The position numbers and the translations under genes were made by a program. DNA of 22,018 nt from Clostridiales bacterium (GTDB taxonomy: Bacteria; Bacillota; Clostridia; Lutisporales; Lutisporaceae), in assembly GCA_012842725.1 (NCBI GenBank), contig DUSG01000034.1, positions 1-22,018 of the forward strand. The letters are read 5' to 3'. How positions within the stretch are numbered: position 1 is the stretch's first letter; each line of letters begins with the position of its first letter. This document shows positions 1 to 5,966 of this stretch, piece after piece. The notes under the pieces are model-generated. The model ran no database searches and had not been told where the DNA came from. It saw only the letters and a program-made list of their open reading frames with translations.

Positions 1-740
1 AATTGATCCATTAAGCAAATTTCCTCAAGACGTTTTTTAAGCCTGCCTTCTATTACTCTATCTACAATTTCAGGCTTTTTACCCTCGTTAATAGCTTGTG
101 CTCTCAATATCTCTTTTTCTTTTTCAATAAAATCATTTGGAACATCTGAAGTATTTATATATAACGGATTCATTGCTGCAACTTGCATTGCTATATCTTT
201 TCCTAATTCAATAAGGGTATCATTGACAACGGAACTTTCTAACTGAACCAATGTACCGATTCTTCCGCCGCCATGAATGTAAGATACAATGACACCGTCT
301 TCTGCATTAAATCTTTCAAATCTTCTTATAGCCATGTTTTCTCCTATTTTTGCTATCAATGTGCTAAGAGCTTCTTTAACTTTCAATCCACCAAAATCTG
401 TTTCGTTTAGTTCTTCTAAATCGTTAAGCTCTTTCTCAACAATGAGTTTTGCTATAGAATTGACAAAGTCTACAAATTCTTGGTTCTTTGCAACGAAATC
501 TGTTTCACAGTTAACTTCTACTATTGCTCCAGCTTTTCTATTATCATTTACATATGTACCGATAATACCTTCAGCAGCTATTCTACCAGCTTTCTTCGCT
601 GCAGCTGCTAAACCCTTTTCTCTTAATATTTCAATTGCTTTTTCCAAATCTCCATTAGCTTCTACTAAAGCTTTTTTGCAATCCATCATGCCTGCTCCGG
701 TTATTTCCCTAAGTTCTTTGACAGTTGAAGCATTAACCAT
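1..740 (-). CDS. tsf: Translation elongation factor Ts (partial, C-terminus beyond window)
   Basis: EF-Ts is the nucleotide exchange factor that recycles EF-Tu-GDP to EF-Tu-GTP in the cytoplasm. The reading frame opens with ATG at 740 behind an AGGAGA-like site (plus-strand ctcctccc at 748-755) and stays open to base 1, giving about 246 residues, so the 3' end lies outside the window. The N-terminus shows the UBA-like segment with TGAGMMDCKKAL (about residues 14-25), followed by the EF-Tu-contacting motif CETDFVAKN (about residues 78-86) and the start of the dimerisation domain. It lies 79 bp after rpsB, the usual rpsB-tsf pair, and is presumably co-transcribed with it. Nothing suggests damage; the missing part is a window effect. 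Identification is by recognisable family motifs and context. Confidence 0.97.
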   Translation of the reverse strand, partial: MVNASTVKELREITGAGMMDCKKALVEANGDLEKAIEILREKGLAAAAKKAGRIAAEGIIGTYVNDNRKAGAIVEVNCETDFVAKNQEFVDFVNSIAKLIVEKELNDLEELNETDFGGLKVKEALSTLIAKIGENMAIRRFERFNAEDGVIVSYIHGGGRIGTLVQLESSVVNDTLIELGKDIAMQVAAMNPLYINTSDVPNDFIEKEKEILRAQAINEGKKPEIVDRVIEGRLKKRLEEICLMDQ

Positions 741-766
741 ATTAATCTCCTCCCAACATTATTAAA

Positions 767-811
767 GGTAAGGGGATGGAGGAATTATGAATTACTACTC
801 CGACCCTTACC
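767..811 (-). promoter_or_regulatory. Stem-loop between rpsB and tsf
   Basis: The 79-bp rpsB-tsf gap holds a perfect 8-bp inverted repeat (GGTAAGGG at 767-774 against CCCTTACC at 804-811) with an inner 4-bp GGAG/CTCC stem (778-781 with 798-801). On the minus-strand transcript it is followed by a TTTAATAATGTT stretch rather than a clean U-run. It is therefore more likely an attenuator or RNA processing/stability element than a full terminator. The tsf ribosome binding site follows about 12 bases later. The pairing is seen; the function is inferred. Confidence 0.55.
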
Positions 812-819
812 ACATATCG

Positions 820-1518
820 CTATTCTGCTAATTGTTCACCTTGTTTTGCTTCTATTACTGCATCAGCAATCTTAGAAGTTAAAAGCTTAACTGCCCTAAT
901 TGCATCATCGTTACCTGGTATTGGATAATCTACCTCTTCTGGGTCGCAGTTTGTATCAACAATTGCAACAACCGGAATTCCTAATTTATGGGCTTCCTGA
1001 ATGGCTATTTTTTCTTTTCTTGGATCAACAACGAACAGGGCTCCTGGTAGTTCATCCATATTTTTAATGCCACTTAAATTTTTCTCTAGTTTCTGTTTTT
1101 CTGCTTTAAGCTTTATAACTTCTTTCTTGGGTAAAACTTCGAAAGTACCATCGTTCTCCATCTGTTCAAGTTCTCGTAATCTTTCTATTCTTTTCTTGAT
1201 GGTTTTGAAGTTAGTTAACATTCCTCCTAACCATCTTTGGTTAACATAGAACATGTTGCATCTTACTGCTTCGGATTCAATGGATTCTTGAGCCTGTTTC
1301 TTTGTACCAACGAAAAGAATACTCTTTCCTGAAGCGGCAACTTGTTTTACAAACTCATAGGCTTCTTCAACTTTTGTTACAGTTTTCTGAAGGTCTATGA
1401 TGTAAATGCCATTCCTTTCAGTAAAGATGTATTCAGCCATTTTAGGATTCCATCTTCTAGTTTGATGACCAAAATGGACACCAGCTTCTAGCAATTGCTT
1501 CATCGAAATTACTGACAT
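820..1518 (-). CDS. rpsB: Small ribosomal subunit protein S2
   Basis: S2 is a late-assembling 30S subunit protein needed for S1 docking or initiation-site organisation. The 232-residue product is a normal length for the family. It begins MSVISMKQLLEAGVHFGHQT, where the LLEAGVHFGHQTRRWNPKM segment is the S2 signature, and continues through RNGIYIIDLQKT and FVGTKKQAQ to the GALFVVDPRKE and VAIVDTNCDPEEVDYPIPGN motifs. The ATG at 1518 has a near-perfect AGGAGGTG site (plus-strand 1525-1532) six bases upstream. It has its own sigma-A promoter and a structured leader, so expression need not depend on the flagellar operon upstream. tsf follows on the same strand. In Bacillus, too, rpsB lies just after the sigD-swrB end of the fla/che operon. 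Confidence 0.98.
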   Translation of the reverse strand: MSVISMKQLLEAGVHFGHQTRRWNPKMAEYIFTERNGIYIIDLQKTVTKVEEAYEFVKQVAASGKSILFVGTKKQAQESIESEAVRCNMFYVNQRWLGGMLTNFKTIKKRIERLRELEQMENDGTFEVLPKKEVIKLKAEKQKLEKNLSGIKNMDELPGALFVVDPRKEKIAIQEAHKLGIPVVAIVDTNCDPEEVDYPIPGNDDAIRAVKLLTSKIADAVIEAKQGEQLAE

Positions 1519-1524
1519 TTATTT

Positions 1525-1601
1525 CACCTCCTATGGTTATTCCGCCATAGCTATCCTCTTAGCTGAAAGCATTTCTGCACCATTCAGCTAATCAAGCTAT
1601 G
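1525..1601 (-). promoter_or_regulatory. Structured rpsB leader RNA, candidate S2 autoregulatory switch
   Basis: Read on the minus strand, the leader contains a strong hairpin. Its outer stem is TTAGCTGAA (1591-1583) with TTCAGCTAA (1567-1559), and its inner stem is GCA/TGC closing a GAAA tetraloop (1578-1569). Segment A, CATAGCT (1601-1595), pairs perfectly with segment B, AGCTATG (1552-1546), enclosing that hairpin. Segment B also forms CTATGG (1550-1545), which pairs with segment C, CCATAG (1536-1531), and C overlaps the first two bases of the ribosome binding site. A:B and B:C cannot form together, so the leader can hold two states with different access to the start site. The pairing is seen. 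Control by S2 itself is inferred from known rpsB autoregulation in other bacteria. Confidence 0.6.
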
Positions 1602-1621
1602 TGTGTTTTTTCACATTTTGT

Positions 1622-1650
1622 AGTATAGCATATATGTACTTTGTTGGCAA
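1622..1650 (-). promoter_or_regulatory. Sigma-A promoter of rpsB-tsf
   Basis: The minus strand shows TTGCCA (1650-1645) and TATACT (1627-1622) separated by exactly 17 bases, with a TGC extended -10 just before TATACT. Predicted transcription start is near 1615, giving a leader of about 97 bases before the rpsB ATG at 1518. This is the best housekeeping promoter I see in the window. Confidence 0.85.
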
Positions 1651-1693
1651 TAAAAATATTTTAAATTTTATTTATATGCTTACCATTGATTAG

Positions 1694-1712
1694 TATTTTA
1701 TTCAATAAAATA
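1694..1712 (-). repeat. AT-only inverted repeat after the last flagellar-operon gene
   Basis: TATTTTAT (1694-1701) and ATAAAATA (1705-1712) form an 8-bp palindrome with a 3-base loop, nine bases past the stop of the 148-aa gene. It has no G-C pairs and no following U-run, so I do not call it a terminator. It may slow RNA decay from the 3' end, or may be chance in AT-rich DNA. Confidence 0.3.
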
Positions 1713-1720
1713 TCAAATTT

Positions 1721-2167
1721 TTATGGTATAGTTATTATTTCTATTATGTCATCATAACTCGTTCCATTTTTAATAATATACGTTCCATATTGAATTTTTT
1801 TATCTTTATTTTTTTCTTCAAGCCTATGTACAAACTCTGGAATATCTTTAATTAGTCCGTTGTTAAACAAAACCTTTGCAGTTTCTAAAGCATCATATCC
1901 TTTCATTATTTGAATCTTGATTTCATCGTTGTTTTCATAATTATTTGTTTTTGATTTATTGTCACCGTTGTTGCTATCAATTGTTTTTTTATTTATAATA
2001 TCTTCCGGATTATATATGATAAAACCTCTTTTAGTTGCTTCTGTCTTTAAAACATCGTCACTTATACTATTACCAAAATTACCATAAATATTTATATTTA
2101 AAATTGATGCTATTACTAATCCTAATCCAATGCCCAACATTATGCTTTTTATATCATATGTTTTCAT
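1721..2167 (-). CDS. Membrane-anchored protein with MltG/YceG-type LysM-like domain, no catalytic domain
   Basis: This 148-residue protein has one N-terminal membrane helix (about residues 8-27), a hydrophilic asparagine/lysine-rich linker (about 55-82), and a C-terminal segment (about 83-147). The C-terminal segment resembles the LysM-like subdomain of the MltG/YceG endolytic transglycosylase family: IQIMKGYDALETAKVLFNNG, then an F-V-H-R-L helix, then IQYGTYIIKNGTSYDDIIEI. Full MltG proteins are over 300 residues and carry a catalytic glutamate domain that is wholly absent here, so an enzyme role is unlikely. It could bind glycan or a partner protein at the outer face of the membrane. The ATG at 2167 overlaps the 183-aa gene by 14 bases and has AGAGGG about 10 bases upstream. 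It is the last gene before the rpsB promoter. Confidence 0.6.
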   Translation of the reverse strand: MKTYDIKSIMLGIGLGLVIASILNINIYGNFGNSISDDVLKTEATKRGFIIYNPEDIINKKTIDSNNGDNKSKTNNYENNDEIKIQIMKGYDALETAKVLFNNGLIKDIPEFVHRLEEKNKDKKIQYGTYIIKNGTSYDDIIEIITIP

Positions 2168-2705
2168 TATTACTAATCCCTCTGTCTAATGTTATTATCA
2201 ACTTCACTTCACCTTTTCCCATTTTAAGCTTTTTGGCAATCTCATCAATACTCAAACCTTGGTTTAATAACTTATGGACTTCCTCATATTTTGATTCTCT
2301 TCTTTCTAGAATTTTGTTTTTAAAACTTTCTCCTATTTTTTTATTCTCGTCTATGCAATCATCTATAATTTTTTCATTTTTTATTTCGCCTGATTTTACT
2401 TCTGCATTACTAATTTTCTTTATATCGCTGAAATCCTCATTATTTATAAATTGCTTCTTACTAGAAATATAATTTTCAATTTCATCAACAATAATTTCTG
2501 AAGTATAAACTAATTCATTTATCATATCTTGTGCTTCATCAATTGCTTTACGTAACTCTTTTTCTTTTACTTGTAAATTATAATAAATGTTATTCCCTTT
2601 TATTTTTTCTGAAATAATCAAAAAAAGGGAAAGTATAATAAAGAATACTCCTATAATTGTTAAAATATAATTAATGTAATTCACCATAACCAACACCATC
2701 ATCAT
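2154..2705 (-). CDS. SwrB/YlxL-like single-helix protein with C-terminal HTH-like segment
   Basis: This 183-residue protein has one N-terminal membrane helix (about residues 9-32), then a long charged helical, probably coiled-coil, region (about 40-140), then a C-terminal helix-turn-helix-like motif: VHKLLNQGLSIDEIAKKLKM and GKGEVKLIITL (about 143-173). This layout and the position after sigD and before rpsB match Bacillus subtilis SwrB (YlxL), which promotes activation of the FliP-containing flagellar export apparatus. By analogy it may act at the basal body on the cytoplasmic face. Its ATG at 2705 overlaps the previous stop as ATGA. There is no clear ribosome binding site, which suggests translational coupling; Met-8 at 2684 is an alternative start. 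Homology to SwrB is inferred from architecture and context, not from an alignment. Confidence 0.55.
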   Translation of the reverse strand: MMMVLVMVNYINYILTIIGVFFIILSLFLIISEKIKGNNIYYNLQVKEKELRKAIDEAQDMINELVYTSEIIVDEIENYISSKKQFINNEDFSDIKKISNAEVKSGEIKNEKIIDDCIDENKKIGESFKNKILERRESKYEEVHKLLNQGLSIDEIAKKLKMGKGEVKLIITLDRGISNNENI

Positions 2706-3025
2706 ATTTTTATGTCAATTTTTGAACCTGCATAATAATAGTTGTTTCTTTCATTTTTTTCTTTTTTATCGTTTTTTCTATTATTCTTATCTTCTTTATC
2801 ATATTTATCTCTTTTTTTCTTCTTTTCTTCATCTCTATTTATTACAACACTATAAGTCTTATCTGATTTATTAATACGTTTTAAATCCTGAGATTTTTTT
2901 ATTGAATCTTGGGTGATATTAATTTGCTGATTAATCTTATAATTTTCCATTTCCATATGCTTAATTTTTTGAACCTCAGGTGCTTTAGGTATAAGTACTT
3001 GAAAATCTACAGATCTTATAGACAT
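2702..3025 (-). CDS. Small lysine-rich protein of the post-sigD group, function unknown
   Basis: This 107-residue protein is not confidently recognised. It starts at ATG 3025 with AGGTGG seven bases upstream, 12 bp after fapA. The N-terminal third reads SIRSVDFQVLIPKAPEVQKI, with a hydrophobic LIP core, and looks like a short binding peptide. The middle is glutamine/asparagine-rich. Residues about 65-95 are nearly all Lys, Asp, Glu, Asn and Arg, so disordered and strongly basic. The protein ends in YYYAGSKIDIKI, which looks ordered. There is no membrane helix or signal peptide, so it is probably cytoplasmic. Translational coupling to the SwrB-like gene through an ATGA overlap suggests the two act together. 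Confidence 0.6.
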   Translation of the reverse strand: MSIRSVDFQVLIPKAPEVQKIKHMEMENYKINQQINITQDSIKKSQDLKRINKSDKTYSVVINRDEEKKKKRDKYDKEDKNNRKNDKKEKNERNNYYYAGSKIDIKI

Positions 3026-3037
3026 AATATTACCACC

Positions 3038-4699
3038 TTATGGCTCATAGGAGCCTACTTTTATTTCACCAGAAACCCTGTAAAAAGTCGCATACTGAAT
3101 TTGGTCTCTTATATACATACAATTAGTACCAATTGTAATTCTAGTACCTGGATATACCACATTTTCAACTTTTATTTTTCCATTTGATATATCTTCTATA
3201 TATGCTGCTATTTCTTCTATTTCATTTGTTATGTCTTCTAAAGCTTTTTGAGTTTGTAATTTTAATACAATAGATCTATTTAGTAATTCTTTCTTATCTT
3301 CAGTAAGTTCTCCCTTTTGATTAAATTTTGTTAACAAATCAACTGCTTTAGATAATTTTTCTAAGTTTTCATTATACCTATTTTTCTCTTTAAGCAATTC
3401 ATCATACTTTTTGCGGATATCTGGATTTATTCCGACTTCTACAGCCGTAATTGTTGCCATAGGTGACCCAATTGTCTTTGCTTTTATTTCATCTGATGCT
3501 TTAATTTCCCCTCCAACTATAAGACCTTTCTTTCCCAAAACTTCTAGTTTTTTACCACAATAAACAATGCTATGCATTATGGCCTCAGATTGAATATTAC
3601 CTTTAGCATATACTTTGCTATTTTCTATAAATTTTGCTATCAAATCTCCTTCACATGTCAATTCTCCCTTATTAACTCCCTGTATACCTCTGTGCAGTAT
3701 AATATTTCCTTTAGAAATAATACGTGCTCCTTCAACTACTCCATAGACTTCAACATCTTCATCAGCCTCTATTGTAAATCCTGTTAATACATTCCCCTTC
3801 ACAACTACCTTACCTAAAAACTTAATATTTCCAGTAGAGTTATCAACATTACCTTCAATAGTATGAACCGGAAATACATTGATTTTATTATCGATAATCT
3901 TTACTTCTCCCTTTATCGCAGATATTAGTTTAAGACCATCTTCACTAACTATGACATTTCTTCCTTTTGGGATAGCAATTTTTTTGCCATCTTTAGCCTT
4001 GATAACGTTACCGTAAATATCTTCCCCATTCACACCCTCTGTGGCAGGAATAATGGTAGCTAATAACTCTCCCTCATCAACATTATTTATTAATGATAAA
4101 TCTTTATAATCAACTTTCCCATCTTCTGTAATGCGTATTTTCTTTTCTTTAACTATATTGATATTATATTCAACTCTTGCATCCTTACCGTGTACAGCAG
4201 GTTTTCCTTTTGCGATCAATATTCTAATATTATATTTCTTTTCATCTACAATCTTATCAATATCTTCATAAAGTATTCCACTCTTGATTTTTTTCTCTTC
4301 TAAGGCTGCTAATATATCTTCTTTATTAATCTCTTTACCCCCGCTAATTGGTGGATAGACAGTTAGATATGCTTCCATACCCTCTTTATCAACTGTAATC
4401 TCATATTTAGAATCAACTTTTTCTACTTCTCTTTCGTTTTCATCTTGAACAATATTTACTCTGCTTTTTTCAGAAACTTTCAAATCACCTTCCAGACTGT
4501 TTAATAATTTCTCCATCTTGTCTAATTCGGGAACAAATTTAATTGCTGCGTTAATTTTATAATATTTGCTAAAGAGGGTCTTTTTTTCTTCTATTACTTC
4601 AATGTTAATATTATCTCTTGTTGTGTTAAAATATTTTTCAGCTTCCATAATAAGCTTTTCTAAATCTTTTCCTTGAAGGGTTATTGTGTTGCTATTCAT
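3038..4699 (-). CDS. fapA: FapA family protein (DUF342), flagellar assembly protein A
   Basis: The product is about 553 residues. It has a Jag-N-like N-terminal domain (about residues 5-55, with NIEVIEEKKTLFSKYY), then the FapA domain with PPISGGKEINKEDI, GKPAVHGKDARVEY and PATEGVNGEDIYGN (about 110-235). A run of glycine-spaced short beta strands typical of a right-handed beta-helix follows (about 250-420, e.g. GKVVVKGNVLTGF and EGARIISKGNIILHRG). A coiled coil (about 430-510) and a closing small beta segment end the protein. FapA proteins accompany flagellar or polar functions in several bacteria; the exact biochemical role is unsettled. I chose ATG 4699 because GGGAG sits eight bases upstream, whereas in-frame ATGs at 4744 and 4714 lack a site. 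It follows sigD after 133 bp, the widest gap inside the flagellar operon. Confidence 0.88.
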   Translation of the reverse strand: MNSNTITLQGKDLEKLIMEAEKYFNTTRDNINIEVIEEKKTLFSKYYKINAAIKFVPELDKMEKLLNSLEGDLKVSEKSRVNIVQDENEREVEKVDSKYEITVDKEGMEAYLTVYPPISGGKEINKEDILAALEEKKIKSGILYEDIDKIVDEKKYNIRILIAKGKPAVHGKDARVEYNINIVKEKKIRITEDGKVDYKDLSLINNVDEGELLATIIPATEGVNGEDIYGNVIKAKDGKKIAIPKGRNVIVSEDGLKLISAIKGEVKIIDNKINVFPVHTIEGNVDNSTGNIKFLGKVVVKGNVLTGFTIEADEDVEVYGVVEGARIISKGNIILHRGIQGVNKGELTCEGDLIAKFIENSKVYAKGNIQSEAIMHSIVYCGKKLEVLGKKGLIVGGEIKASDEIKAKTIGSPMATITAVEVGINPDIRKKYDELLKEKNRYNENLEKLSKAVDLLTKFNQKGELTEDKKELLNRSIVLKLQTQKALEDITNEIEEIAAYIEDISNGKIKVENVVYPGTRITIGTNCMYIRDQIQYATFYRVSGEIKVGSYEP

Positions 4700-4740
4700 A
4701 TTTTCAACTCCCATATAAACAATGATAATAAAGGAAATTA

Positions 4741-4780
4741 CCATTTATAAAATAAACTATTACCACAAGAATATAAATGG
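4741..4780 (-). repeat. 9-bp inverted repeat in the sigD-fapA gap
   Basis: CCATTTATA (4741-4749) and TATAAATGG (4772-4780) form a perfect 9-bp inverted repeat with a 22-base spacer, in the 133-bp gap between sigD and fapA. It could be a hairpin in the message or a regulator-binding site. No U-run follows on the minus strand, so it is not an intrinsic terminator. No convincing promoter was found in the gap. Confidence 0.35.
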
Positions 4781-4832
4781 GTTGATATATTTATTTAAAT
4801 ATGCAGGAGAATTAATTAAACAAGTCTATCTA

Positions 4833-5579
4833 TTATGATTTAAAGAACATTAATTCAAGCTTTGCTTTTAATCTTAATATAGCTTTTGTATGAAGTTGAG
4901 AAACTCGGGATTCAGATATTTGAAGAATAGAGCCAATCTCTTTATATGTTAGCTCCTCAAAGTAATATAGAGTAATTACTTTCTTTTCTTTTTCCGGCAA
5001 TAATTCTATAGCACGCGCTAGACCTTCTTTGAATTCTATAGTTTCAATTGCATAAACCGGATTACTATTGACATTATGTATATCTATATTTGCTTCTTTA
5101 TTGTGTTCTAGATACTCATCAAGAGATATTATGGAGTATGAAGTTAGACTTTGTAATCTTTTTTGCAATTCATCTTCAGAAATACCTAATTTGTCAGCTA
5201 CATCTTTATCTGTAGCATTACCCCCTTTTTCAATTTCAAGCTCCATATATGCTTTTTCAATCTCTTTTGCTTTTTGTCTTACAGAACGAGGTATCCAATC
5301 AGTTTCCCTTAAATAATCAATTATTGCGCCTCTAATTCTTAAGTGAGCATAGGTTTCAAACTTTATTCCTCTGTTATACTCAAATTTATCAATAGCATCT
5401 ATAAGTCCAAATATACCATAACTAACCAAATCTTCATACTCTATAACATTATTTTTACAGTTGACAAAAAGACGACCTGCTATGTACTTTACTAAATATA
5501 AATAATGCAATATTAGCTTTTCTCTTGTTTTCATATCTTTGTTTTTTGTATACATTTCCCATAGGTGGTTTATATCCAT
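4833..5579 (-). CDS. sigD: RNA polymerase sigma factor SigD/FliA (sigma-28)
   Basis: This is the flagellar sigma factor that directs RNA polymerase to late motility and chemotaxis promoters. The 248-residue product has region 2 (about residues 20-90, with EYEDLVSYGIFGLIDAIDKF, KFETYAHLRIRGAIIDYLR and DWIPRSVRQ), region 3 (about 98-145), and region 4 with LPEKEKKVITLYYFEELTYK and the recognition helix around ISESRVSQLHTKAI (about 194-236). DWIPRSVR and SRVSQLHTKA are characteristic of the FliA/SigD/WhiG branch. The ATG at 5579 has GGAGG seven bases upstream. Its place at the end of the chemotaxis block is as in Bacillus subtilis, where distal position in a long operon makes SigD level a threshold for motility. 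No anti-sigma factor FlgM is in the window. Confidence 0.95.
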   Translation of the reverse strand: MDINHLWEMYTKNKDMKTREKLILHYLYLVKYIAGRLFVNCKNNVIEYEDLVSYGIFGLIDAIDKFEYNRGIKFETYAHLRIRGAIIDYLRETDWIPRSVRQKAKEIEKAYMELEIEKGGNATDKDVADKLGISEDELQKRLQSLTSYSIISLDEYLEHNKEANIDIHNVNSNPVYAIETIEFKEGLARAIELLPEKEKKVITLYYFEELTYKEIGSILQISESRVSQLHTKAILRLKAKLELMFFKS

Positions 5580-5611
5580 TTTATACCTCCAGAATGGAGC
5601 TTATTTACTAA

Positions 5612-5953
5612 TTATTTTAAAGATGAATTCTTTTTATATAGATCAGCGGGGTTCATATAACGAAACTCATCTTCTTCATCGTTCAATTTTTTGAGATCAT
5701 CTTCTGTAGTAGAAGGAATATAAGCCTCAAATTTATTATTTATCATACTTTGTTTTTTGCTTTTCTTATAATCTTGATATCGTTTCTGTAGAATATTTGA
5801 TAATAAAATACCACAGGTTGTCAAAGAGATAATAAGAATAATATTTTTTATCATAATAAATGTAAACTTTGTTCCATAATATATCCCAAATATCGTATTT
5901 ATTAACAAACCAACAAAAACTAATAGTATAGGCAAAACAACAATTAAGTTCAT
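5612..5953 (-). CDS. Small two-helix membrane protein between cheD and sigD, unknown function
   Basis: This 113-residue protein is not recognised. It has two hydrophobic segments likely to span the membrane (about residues 2-25 and 33-53, the second ending TTCGILLSNIL), a basic stretch QKRYQDYKKSKKQ that suggests a cytoplasmic C-terminus, and an acidic tail with DDLKKLNDEEDEF and MNPADLYKK. ATG 5953 is chosen because AAAGAGG lies eight bases upstream, leaving 13 bp after cheD; the upstream ATG at 5986 would overlap cheD by 20 bp and lacks a site. Co-transcription between cheD and sigD suggests a motility link, for example at the basal body or receptor array, but nothing in the protein proves it. 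Confidence 0.6.
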   Translation of the reverse strand: MNLIVVLPILLVFVGLLINTIFGIYYGTKFTFIMIKNIILIISLTTCGILLSNILQKRYQDYKKSKKQSMINNKFEAYIPSTTEDDLKKLNDEEDEFRYMNPADLYKKNSSLK

Positions 5954-5966
5954 AAACTTTACCTCT

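Noticed and set aside
289..765. Plus-strand open frame over the tsf region
   Set aside because: The minus strand here encodes EF-Ts with TDFVAKN and other conserved motifs; the plus frame is its mirror.
1694..1712. Intrinsic terminator after the flagellar operon
   Set aside because: The palindrome has no G-C pairs and no U-run follows on the transcript.
2035..2472. Plus-strand open frame of 145 codons, hydrophobic
   Set aside because: Antisense to the two post-sigD genes; hydrophobicity comes from reading Lys/Asn/Glu-rich codons backwards. No ribosome site.
2702..3025. The 107-aa lysine-rich frame as spurious low-complexity ORF
   Set aside because: Rejected as spurious because it has a strong AGGTGG site, fits the gap between fapA and the next gene exactly, and is ATGA-coupled downstream; I keep it as a gene.
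3038..4744. Longer FapA with an N-terminal hydrophobic segment from 4744
   Set aside because: The added MVISFIIIVYMG could look like a signal segment, but no ribosome site precedes it, while GGGAG precedes ATG 4699 at the right distance.
4700..4832. Sigma-D or sigma-A promoter in front of fapA
   Set aside because: I could not find a TAAA/GCCGATAA-like pair or a well-spaced -35/-10 pair; AT-rich partial matches only.
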